DNA of 6,877 nucleotides. It comes from Chloroflexota bacterium (lineage in GTDB: Bacteria; Chloroflexota; Anaerolineae; Aggregatilineales; UBA3940). The notes under the pieces are model-generated. The model saw only the letters and a program-made list of their open reading frames with translations. It had not been told where the DNA came from and ran no database searches. The stretch is from NCBI GenBank assembly GCA_011051745.1, contig DRKO01000095.1, positions 1-6,877 on the forward strand. Direction: 5' to 3'. The translations under genes were made by a program, and so were the position numbers. Shown here piece by piece: positions 1 to 5,804 of this stretch (position 1 is its first letter; every line of letters begins with the position of its first letter).

Positions 1-606
1 ATCGAGCAGGGCACAGCCGCTCGCCTGCTCGCCCGTGTGGAGCACGACGGGGCAGGGATGGTGATCTTCACCGCCCGTCCCAGCCTCCCCCCTGCCGATT
101 TGCCTGCCGGGGCCGAACCCATCAACTGGCGTTCCCATCCTCCAGAAGGCGATCTGGCCGCTGAGTTGCTGGGGATGGCTGGCCGGGTTCCCCTGATTGC
201 CGGAGGGCGCATGACGTGGCTGGCCCATCGGCATGGCAGGGAGCCCGGCGCTTACATCAAGCCCTCACCCGTGCAGGCGATTGCAGCCCTTGGCGCGGCC
301 TGCTGCGGAGGCGAGACCGCCGCCCTTGAGGCTGCCGTCGCGTTCGTGGAGCGCGGAGAGGTCAACGGGCCGCTTGTAGAACTGGCAGGCTTACCGGTGC
401 GGGCCGTCGTTTTTGAGGATTCGGTAACGGGTATCCATGCCGTCCGGCGGGCCGTTGACCTGCTCGAAGAGGCCGGGCTGGACGTGACTCTGGAGATAGT
501 GGGTGTCGCACCGGAGGAATCGAAGCGGGCCTCGTTGCGCCGTGTCGCCGACCGGGTGGTAAGCGATGTCAACCAGGCGCTTGAGCCGTATCTGGGGACG
601 GGTTAG
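1..606 (+). CDS. HAD-superfamily hydrolase-like protein, 3' part
   Basis: The reading frame is open from the first base, so the gene begins outside the window; 201 residues and a TAG stop are visible. Two stretches look like the C-terminal half of a haloacid dehalogenase (HAD) phosphatase. One is a lysine motif III, IKPSP, with its Lys codon at 259-261. The other is an acidic motif IV, VFEDSVTGI, with Glu-Asp at 415-420, followed by a helix and a VGV strand. In this family motif I supplies the nucleophilic Asp and motif IV holds the magnesium. Motif I (DxDxT) would lie upstream and cannot be checked, so activity and substrate are unknown. The segment after motif IV is longer than in typical small HAD phosphatases and ends in a basic helix. 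The gene runs in the same direction as the LysM gene, which has its own promoter. The family call rests on these two motifs read by eye; a HAD-like domain in a larger enzyme is possible. Confidence 0.6.
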   Translation: MEQGTAARLLARVEHDGAGMVIFTARPSLPPADLPAGAEPINWRSHPPEGDLAAELLGMAGRVPLIAGGRMTWLAHRHGREPGAYIKPSPVQAIAALGAACCGGETAALEAAVAFVERGEVNGPLVELAGLPVRAVVFEDSVTGIHAVRRAVDLLEEAGLDVTLEIVGVAPEESKRASLRRVADRVVSDVNQALEPYLGTG

Positions 607-625
607 AGGAATGTTTAGCGAGGCC

Positions 626-654
626 TTGCACAGCCCGCCAAGCAATGCTATAGT
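626..654 (+). promoter_or_regulatory. Sigma70-type promoter with extended -10, for the LysM gene
   Basis: A -35 box TTGCAC (626-631) is followed by a 17-base spacer and a -10 box TATAGT (649-654). TG at 646-647 sits one base upstream of the -10, giving an extended -10 (TGCTATAGT). Spacing is optimal, and five of six bases match the consensus in the -10 box and four of six in the -35. Transcription would start near 661, giving a leader of about 52 bases before the ATG at 713. It lies in the 106-base gap after the HAD-like gene, where a promoter is expected. No operator is evident. Confidence 0.65.
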
Positions 655-660
655 GCTGGT

Positions 661-683
661 GGCAAGACGGACGGACTTTTGCC
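661..683 (+). other. Stem-loop at the predicted 5' end of the LysM mRNA
   Basis: Bases 661-667 (GGCAAGA) can pair with 677-683 (TTTTGCC), giving a 7-pair stem with one G-U pair and a 9-base loop (668-676). The stem begins at the start site predicted from the promoter at 626-654, so the transcript could carry a terminal hairpin, a feature known to stabilise mRNAs. No T-run follows, so it is unlikely to be the terminator of the upstream HAD-like gene. Function is inferred; the pairing is visible. Confidence 0.35.
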
Positions 684-697
684 CTCTCGTGTGAGTC

Positions 698-702
698 GGA
701 GG
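698..702 (+). promoter_or_regulatory. Ribosome binding site of the LysM gene
   Basis: A full GGAGG Shine-Dalgarno core lies 10 bases upstream of the ATG at 713, with an A/T-rich spacer. It is the clearest ribosome binding site in the window; the other genes have weak or no recognisable ones. It fixes the start of the LysM lipoprotein. Confidence 0.7.
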
Positions 703-712
703 CTTTTTTATT

Positions 713-1456
713 ATGAAAAACCCTGGGCACCGCGTAATAGTGTTTGGACTACTGGCCATCCTTGCGACGGGCTGCACTCTGGCGGGTGCGAATGCCGCCC
801 CGCTGACCCCTGTCAGCGCTGAGCCGGGTGGCGTGGTTCTCTCGCCACAAGCCGGTGCACCGGAGGCGGAGGAGACCCTCCCAACGCCGACCACCACCGG
901 CCCGATTGACGTTTTCGGAACGCAGACGGCGATGGCTCCCCCGGTCGTGGAAACCGAAGAGCCAATGCCCGGCACTGGCGCGACCGCCGAGCCGGGCGGC
1001 GTGATCGTCGCGCCCCCAACAGAGTCAGCCGCGCCGACGGCAGAAGCCACACCAGAGGTTCCTCCCACGCCGTTACCGGAACCGACACAGGCCCCGGCGG
1101 CTGGAACCTGTCCCCCGACCCACACCGTCCAGGCCGGTGAGAATCTGTACCGCATCGCGCTGCGCTACGGCCTGACCTATCAGGAACTGGCGGCTGCCAA
1201 CGGCATCACCAATCCCGACGCCATCCAGGCCGGAACGGTGCTTACCATACCCGGCTGCGGCGGGGCGCAGCCTTCAGGCGGCGAAGCCCCGGCCACAGGG
1301 GGCGAGGTTCTGCATACCGTCCAGCCCGGTGAGAATCTCTTTCGGATTTCGCTTCGCTACGGGGTTTCGTGGGAGGAGATCGCCCGGTATAACGGCATTA
1401 CCAACCCCAATGCGATCAGCGTCGGGCAGGTGATCCGCATCCCGACCAACCAGTGA
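713..1456 (+). CDS. LysM-repeat lipoprotein (two LysM domains)
   Basis: This 247-residue protein is predicted to be exported and lipid-anchored. It has a basic start (MKNPGHR), a hydrophobic stretch (residues 8-19) and a lipobox-like ATGC with the acceptor Cys at 21. The box fits the general lipoprotein pattern, although Ala rather than Leu stands at -3. Residues 30-132 form a long Thr/Pro/Ala/Glu-rich linker, typical of a wall-spanning low-complexity spacer. Two LysM domains follow at 137-180 and 201-244, each beginning HTVQxGENL and containing NGITNP; they match at 28 of 44 positions. LysM domains bind N-acetylglucosamine-containing glycans such as peptidoglycan. No catalytic domain is present, so this is a binding or structural protein rather than a hydrolase. 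Cys133 and Cys182 bracket the first LysM domain and could form a disulfide. The gene has its own promoter (626-654), a good ribosome binding site (698-702) and a terminator (1470-1510), so it is probably monocistronic. The exact ligand is unknown. Confidence 0.9.
   Translation: MKNPGHRVIVFGLLAILATGCTLAGANAAPLTPVSAEPGGVVLSPQAGAPEAEETLPTPTTTGPIDVFGTQTAMAPPVVETEEPMPGTGATAEPGGVIVAPPTESAAPTAEATPEVPPTPLPEPTQAPAAGTCPPTHTVQAGENLYRIALRYGLTYQELAAANGITNPDAIQAGTVLTIPGCGGAQPSGGEAPATGGEVLHTVQPGENLFRISLRYGVSWEEIARYNGITNPNAISVGQVIRIPTNQ
1121..1444 (+). repeat. Two tandem LysM coding repeats
   Basis: Bases 1121-1252 and 1313-1444 encode the two LysM domains. They share 28 of 44 residues, and much of the DNA is also similar, for example GGTGAGAATCT in both copies. 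This points to an internal duplication. The 60-base spacer encodes a Gly/Ala/Pro-rich linker. Confidence 0.8.
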
Positions 1457-1469
1457 GAGGGAGAACCCG

Positions 1470-1510
1470 ACCGGCAGGACGGCTGATGCCAACCGTCCTG
1501 CCGGTTTTTT
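1470..1510 (+). terminator. Strong intrinsic terminator after the LysM gene
   Basis: A perfect 13-pair stem joins 1470-1482 (ACCGGCAGGACGG) to 1493-1505 (CCGTCCTGCCGGT), with a 10-base loop (1483-1492). The right arm runs directly into six T residues (1505-1510). This is a textbook rho-independent terminator on the plus strand, beginning 14 bases after the LysM stop codon. It lies just upstream of the Nudix start at 1536, so the Nudix gene depends on read-through or on a separate promoter. Confidence 0.9.
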
Positions 1511-1535
1511 GTGCAGAGTAAAGGCGTTTTGGGCT

Positions 1536-2072
1536 ATGTCAGAAGAGAAGATCGTCAGCAGCCAGCTGGTCTTTGAAGGGCGAATCTTTGACCTGCGCGT
1601 GGAGACCGTCGCCCGGAGCGATGGGAAAACGTATCAGCGAGAGATGATCATCCACAACGGGGCGGTGGCGATGGTCCCCCTCGATGAGGATGGCAATGTG
1701 ATTCTGGTGCGTCAGTACCGGGCGGGAGCGGAAAAAGTCCTGCTGGAGATTCCGGCTGGCATGCTTGAGGATGGGGAGGAACCGCTCGCCGCCGCCCGCC
1801 GGGAACTTCAGGAGGAGATCGGGTACTATCCAGAGGAATTGACCCGCCTGGGGCTTTTTTATGTGGCCGCTTCGTATACGACGGAGGCGATCACGATCTA
1901 CCTGGCGCGGGGCCTGCGCCCTTCACGGCTTCCGCAGGACATAGACGAGTACATCACGGTTGAGAGGATGCCGTTCAGGCAGGCGCTCCAGCAGGCTCTG
2001 GATAATGACATCGAAGATGCCAAGACGCTGATCGGGCTGGTGTGGGCCGCGCGTCACCTTGATGGGAAGTGA
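1536..2072 (+). CDS. Nudix hydrolase, ADP-ribose pyrophosphatase type
   Basis: This 178-residue cytoplasmic enzyme has a complete Nudix box at residues 75-97: Gly75, Glu81, then REL at 89-91, EE at 93-94 and Gly96. The glutamates of this box bind the catalytic magnesium. EIPAG just before the box and a segment resembling the post-box loop (YVAASYTTEA, 109-118) are typical of the ADP-ribose pyrophosphatase (NudF/YffH-like) branch. That branch cleaves ADP-ribose to AMP and ribose 5-phosphate, which removes a reactive NAD breakdown product. Length fits the family. The ATG at 1536 was chosen because MSEEKIVSSQLVFEGRIFDL matches the usual N-terminus, and an earlier in-frame TTG lies inside the terminator T-run. 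Only a weak AAAGG (1520-1524) precedes it. The gene converges on the LCP gene. Substrate is inferred from subfamily features; another nucleoside diphosphate sugar is possible. Confidence 0.88.
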   Translation: MSEEKIVSSQLVFEGRIFDLRVETVARSDGKTYQREMIIHNGAVAMVPLDEDGNVILVRQYRAGAEKVLLEIPAGMLEDGEEPLAAARRELQEEIGYYPEELTRLGLFYVAASYTTEAITIYLARGLRPSRLPQDIDEYITVERMPFRQALQQALDNDIEDAKTLIGLVWAARHLDGK

Positions 2073-2099
2073 AAGCCCCCCGGCGAATCCGCCTTCCGG

Positions 2100-3506
2100 T
2101 TATGGCCGATAGTCCGCGCCCAGTATTACCTCGATGTCATAAAGGCCGGATGGACTCTCAGCGGCGATGATGGCTGTCTCTGGCACTCCCAGAGCCTGAG
2201 CGATATAGCGGGCGGTGGAAGTTTTCCCCGTGTAATCGTAGATGATCGTCTGCTCATAATCGAAGCGGTCGGCGTTCCCCACGTCAATCACGTTGATGCC
2301 CAGCGCCTCCAGCCGGTTAGCTGTTTCGGTGGCGAGGCCTTCCTGCTGAGTCCCGTTGACGATGCGCACTGCGGCCCGCTCGCTGGCGACCCCGGCTGCC
2401 AGGTCCTCCTGCTGTGCCCGAACATCTGGATCACAGACGCCAGTCCCGTTATAGACATCCAGCACAAGCTGCCGCACCTTCACCCAGTCGGGGACGAGCA
2501 CCTGACTGCCATCGGCAAGCGTGGCCGGGTTCACGTACTGCCCGTTGATGACCGCCGAGCAGATGTTCTCATCGGGGATTTCCGCCGCCAGCCATGCAAG
2601 CTGAATCATCTGCTGGAGAGACAGGTTCGTGCTGATCCCCTGCTGTACCTCGGCGTAGATCTCCGGGGCCTGAGCGATCAGAGTGGGAAGCTGCCCGGTA
2701 CTCAGAACGTGATCGCGGATCGCCCGGATGACCTGTTGCTGCCGGGCGGCACGGTCGAAGTCGCCGCCGAATGTCGCACGTGTGCGAGCGTACTGGAGCA
2801 GCGTCTCCCCTCCCAGACAGTAGTCCCCCGCCTCCAGATAGAAGGGGGCATAGCCGTACCCTTCCGGGGCGGGGAAGGTCGGGTCGTCTATCGTCTCCGG
2901 TACGGTGATCGGGATGCAACCGATATGGTCAATGATCTTCACGAAGGCATAGAAATTCACCGAGACGTAGTAATTGACCGGAACACCCAGGTTGTACTGC
3001 ACCGTCTGCATCGCCAGAGCGGGGCCGCCCCCGCCGGGGTAACGGTCGGCATCGCCCCGGAAGTGAGCTGTGTTGATCCGGTCGTAGACGCCGTAACCCG
3101 GAATCTCGACCCATAGATCGCGGGGGATGGAGAGCATCCCGGCGGTCCGGGTATCCGGGTCCACCGTCAACAGGATCATGGTATCGGTGCGCCAGGGGCC
3201 GCTCTCAAGCTGGCGTTCGTCAATGCCGAGCAGCAGGATGGTTACCCGCCCCTCGCTCCAGATGGCCGACTCTTCGCCCTGCCCTCCTGCCTGAGCCTGA
3301 ACATCCTCTTGGTTAAGCTCAGGCCCTATCCCCTCGCCGCCCCCCCACGGAGCACCGGCTACCAGACGCTTGACGCCGTTAAAGGTGAGATATGCAACTG
3401 CAACGATGGCGATCACAAACAGGGCCAGCAGGAGATAGGTGGCCCACTCAGGCAGGATAATTCGCCGCCGACGTGGCCGCGCATGCTGCGGCCTCTGTGA
3501 AGTCAT
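2100..3506 (-). CDS. LytR-CpsA-Psr (LCP) family protein with LytR_C domain
   Basis: This 468-residue protein has a short cytoplasmic N-terminus with a basic run (RPRRRR, 10-15), one membrane helix (about 22-41) and a large outer domain. LCP proteins transfer glycopolymers such as teichoic acids or capsular polysaccharides from undecaprenyl-phosphate carriers to peptidoglycan. Family motifs are clear: LLLGIDER (91-98), RTDTMILLTVDP (106-117), SIPRDLWVEIPGYG (126-139), RIN (143-145), and YARTR (239-243) with DFDRAARQQQVI (249-260). These carry the Arg and Asp residues that bind the lipid pyrophosphate. Residues 378-467 form a LytR_C domain (AVRIVNGTQQEGLA onward), common at the C-terminus of this family. 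Four cysteines (197, 230, 316, 358) all lie in the exported part. The ATG at 3506 is the first possible start after an in-frame TGA at 3536-3534; AAGGG at 3523-3519 is a weak binding site. The exact glycopolymer is unknown. Confidence 0.93.
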   Translation of the reverse strand: MTSQRPQHARPRRRRIILPEWATYLLLALFVIAIVAVAYLTFNGVKRLVAGAPWGGGEGIGPELNQEDVQAQAGGQGEESAIWSEGRVTILLLGIDERQLESGPWRTDTMILLTVDPDTRTAGMLSIPRDLWVEIPGYGVYDRINTAHFRGDADRYPGGGGPALAMQTVQYNLGVPVNYYVSVNFYAFVKIIDHIGCIPITVPETIDDPTFPAPEGYGYAPFYLEAGDYCLGGETLLQYARTRATFGGDFDRAARQQQVIRAIRDHVLSTGQLPTLIAQAPEIYAEVQQGISTNLSLQQMIQLAWLAAEIPDENICSAVINGQYVNPATLADGSQVLVPDWVKVRQLVLDVYNGTGVCDPDVRAQQEDLAAGVASERAAVRIVNGTQQEGLATETANRLEALGINVIDVGNADRFDYEQTIIYDYTGKTSTARYIAQALGVPETAIIAAESPSGLYDIEVILGADYRP

Positions 3507-3568
3507 AACCGACGCTTTCCCTTGTCTCTCCGATCAAGTCCGGACGCTCCTCAGCCGGGCGGGGCGGG

Positions 3569-3598
3569 ATTATATCACACATCCATCAGGGCACGAAA
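3569..3598 (-). promoter_or_regulatory. Candidate extended -10 promoter for the LCP gene
   Basis: Reading the minus strand, a consensus TATAAT (3574-3569) is preceded by TG (3577-3576) and one base, forming a perfect extended -10 element, TGATATAAT. An extended -10 can work with a poor -35; the best upstream match is TTTCGT (3598-3593) at 18 bases. Transcription would start near 3562, leaving a leader of about 56 bases before the LCP ATG. The -35 region overlaps the last codons of the upstream propeller gene. The LCP gene can therefore probably be expressed independently of that gene. Confidence 0.6.
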
Positions 3599-5709
3599 TA
3601 GTATAGCCGATTCCCGGCTGTGATGTATACCACCGACGGGCGATCCTGATTAAACACACCTGAGAGCGCGTTGAAGATAGAGTTCTCCGTGTCCTTGTAG
3701 TTGGAGAGAAAAGTCCCCGTCAGGGCGGTTACGTAAAGACGCCCGCCGCCGGGGTCTGCAATGAGGAACGCCCGGTCGAAGAGGCTCAGCGTGAGGTGGA
3801 AAGCGGAAGGACGGGCCAGGGGCTGAGGCAATCCCTGAAACTCGAAGACCTCTGGCCGACCGAGGAAATACTTGGATATCCGGCCACTGGCATGAAGCAC
3901 ATAAATATTGCCGTTGGTGTCTATTGCCATGTCGATGGCATCGCTGAGGTCGGGTTCCACGTCGGTAAAATAGCGTTGCGGGATGCTGTTATAGGAATCG
4001 GTTCCGGCTGGATACCGCCATATCTCCCCCGCGCCTGCGTCCAGCACATACAGATCGCGGTCGTAAACGGCGATGGCGCGTGGCTCCTGCCAGGCATCGA
4101 AGCCGGGGAGCACCATTGTGGCAACGTCGAAACTGGGTGAGTAGGTGATCAGCAATCCGTTGCGGGCCAGCACGGCCAGCACGTTTCGCTGTGGGACGCC
4201 GCCCTCCTCCATCCAGATCAGGTCAACCAGCCCCCCGACGACCTGAGAGCCGATCAGGTCGCCCTGACGGGTGATGATCTGGGATTCCCGGTTCACCAGC
4301 CGCGTCCCGGTCTCGTCCAAATCTTCCCGGTAGAGGATATCCTGGGTCTCGTCCAGCACGTAGAGGTTAAGCCCCTGCACAATGGGGCCTCTCAGGACGG
4401 CTCCGGGCGTATATTCTCGCAGCAACACCGGCTCAACGCGGGTGACGTGATCGTAAGCGTCGAGGGCCGCCATCGCCTCGTTGCGGAGCGCCCACAGCTC
4501 CGCGCCGGGCGAGCGAATCTCGCTGGCCTGATCAAGCAGGAAGATCGCCGTCTCCCAGTGAGGCCGGGCGGTGGCCTGATCATCCCCTCCGGCGCGGGCG
4601 AGTTCGATCTCGGCCTGAGCCTCGCGCACCAGTTGAGCATAACGCGAGGTCTGCCCCCGGAAGCGATAGACGGCTGTCGTCAGGAGGGCAACGATAACCG
4701 CCACCGCGAGCGCCACACCGATCTGCATGGCGGTTGAGAGTTGCAATCGCTGGGCGAGGGGATTCTCGACCTCATCTCCCGGCATCATGTGCTCGATAAG
4801 CGTCCGGGTCCCGCCGGTTGTCCGGGCCAGCCCCAGCGCCAGCCCGTGTATCATCCGCCTGTGCCACGGCAGGACGCTTGTCTGCTCCTCCTCCGGGGGG
4901 GCTTCAGAAGGCAGGGGCGCGGTGGGCTCTTCGGCGAGCGCTTCTGCTGGCTTTTCCGGGCTGTCGAAGCGGCGCAGGGGGGGCGCGAACGGAATCCGAC
5001 GCGGCGGGATCGGCTCGGCCTCACCCTCGGCCAGCGGCGCAACGAACTTGATCACCTCGGCTGTGGTGAAATCACCGGCTACGCTGCGCAGGTTGACAAG
5101 CGCCGCGTCTATCTCGCCGCTCTCCATTGCGTGCCGGATGGTGGTATCCCGGAGGTGATTCAGCGAGGCATCGGCCAGAATGAGGAAATCCCCGGCCCGG
5201 ATATCCCGTCGGTAGAGATGGATATCCGGCTCCACCTCAGCACCGAGCGGCAGGAAAGCCCCCGGCGCGTCTTCATCAGCGGGCAGCCGTTCAACAAACC
5301 CCTCGCGCACGAGGAAACACCGGGCCGGCCCGACAACGGCGAGATAAACTTCCTGATCCCGCAGGACGGCACAGGCTATCCCTACCTCAACTGGATCGGG
5401 GCGGCGGGAGTTGAGCTTCAGAAGGGAGGCGTTGATCGCCCGGATCGACTCACGCAGGGCGGTGGTTACCCCTCCTGCTACCTTGAAGTACTTACCGGAG
5501 AATTCGCTGACCAGGCTCTCGTAGAAGGAGGCAGGCTGCCGCTCCTCCTCTCCAAGCGAGATGAGGCCGAACAGCGTGTCAGCATCGCGCCCCCGTGCGG
5601 CGCGGCGCGGCGGAGGCTCGGCAATCGCCCCCGGCGAAGCCGAGCTAATCGCCCGCCCTCCGACTATGAATAGATGGCCGACCAGCGCTTCAAGTTCAGG
5701 AGTAGCCAT
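3586..5709 (-). CDS. Membrane protein: PP2C-like domain, one TM helix, coiled coil, NHL-like beta-propeller
   Basis: This 707-residue protein has four visible parts. Residues 1-225 resemble a PP2C/PPM phosphatase fold: strands such as VYLAVVGPARCFLVREG (121-137), a lipped segment FLPLGAEVEPDI (152-163), GDFLILADASL (173-183) and a final DFTTAEVIKFV (213-223). Residues 226-280 are a Pro/Glu-rich linker. A membrane helix spans about 327-347. Then come a helical, probably coiled-coil stretch (353-420) and a beta-propeller (about 430-707) with repeats such as LYVLDAGAGEIWRY (553-566) and IYVLHASGRISKYF (602-615). The residues expected to hold the metals of PP2C (DGxGG, SDG and DN motifs) are not seen, so this part is probably a non-catalytic relative. 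With no signal peptide, the N-terminus should be inside and the propeller outside, although Arg349, Arg351 and Arg356 directly after the helix make topology less certain. The ATG at 5709 is the first start after an in-frame TGA (5745-5743). Role unknown; I infer sensing or scaffolding at the envelope. Confidence 0.75.
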   Translation of the reverse strand: MATPELEALVGHLFIVGGRAISSASPGAIAEPPPRRAARGRDADTLFGLISLGEEERQPASFYESLVSEFSGKYFKVAGGVTTALRESIRAINASLLKLNSRRPDPVEVGIACAVLRDQEVYLAVVGPARCFLVREGFVERLPADEDAPGAFLPLGAEVEPDIHLYRRDIRAGDFLILADASLNHLRDTTIRHAMESGEIDAALVNLRSVAGDFTTAEVIKFVAPLAEGEAEPIPPRRIPFAPPLRRFDSPEKPAEALAEEPTAPLPSEAPPEEEQTSVLPWHRRMIHGLALGLARTTGGTRTLIEHMMPGDEVENPLAQRLQLSTAMQIGVALAVAVIVALLTTAVYRFRGQTSRYAQLVREAQAEIELARAGGDDQATARPHWETAIFLLDQASEIRSPGAELWALRNEAMAALDAYDHVTRVEPVLLREYTPGAVLRGPIVQGLNLYVLDETQDILYREDLDETGTRLVNRESQIITRQGDLIGSQVVGGLVDLIWMEEGGVPQRNVLAVLARNGLLITYSPSFDVATMVLPGFDAWQEPRAIAVYDRDLYVLDAGAGEIWRYPAGTDSYNSIPQRYFTDVEPDLSDAIDMAIDTNGNIYVLHASGRISKYFLGRPEVFEFQGLPQPLARPSAFHLTLSLFDRAFLIADPGGGRLYVTALTGTFLSNYKDTENSIFNALSGVFNQDRPSVVYITAGNRLYYFVP

Positions 5710-5754
5710 TGTCCCCAGGTCTGGAGTGAGAAAGATAGAGCCTCATCGCGAGGG

Positions 5755-5783
5755 ATTGTACCTGAGATTACAGTGGAACGAAA
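5755..5783 (-). promoter_or_regulatory. Candidate promoter for the PP2C-like/propeller gene
   Basis: On the minus strand a -10-like TACAAT (5760-5755) lies 17 bases downstream of TTTCGT (5783-5778). The -10 is good and the -35 is a weak match to TTGACA. It sits in the 95-base gap after the metallo-beta-lactamase-fold gene and would start transcription near 5748, about 39 bases before the ATG at 5709. The same TTTCGT, followed by NCC, is found upstream of the LCP -10 box. Confidence 0.4.
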
Positions 5784-5804
5784 ATCGCCAGCCACCCCAC
5801 ACGG

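Noticed and set aside
391..1155. A 254-codon open frame on the minus strand across the HAD-like and LysM genes
   Set aside because: Its Gly/Val/Ser-rich product mirrors the low-complexity linker of the LysM gene, and it crosses that gene's promoter and start. No family resemblance.
1509..1535. Upstream TTG start adding nine residues to the Nudix protein
   Set aside because: The TTG lies in the T-run of the terminator, has no binding site, and the family N-terminus fits the ATG at 1536.
2073..2099. Bidirectional terminator between the converging Nudix and LCP genes
   Set aside because: Only a 4-pair GGCG/CGCC stem (2082-2093) is present and there is no T-run on either strand.
4741..5673. A 310-codon open frame on the plus strand opposite the propeller gene
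   Set aside because: It lies wholly antisense to a well-supported domain protein, shows no recognisable motif, and is the kind of long open frame that high-GC coding DNA produces on the opposite strand.
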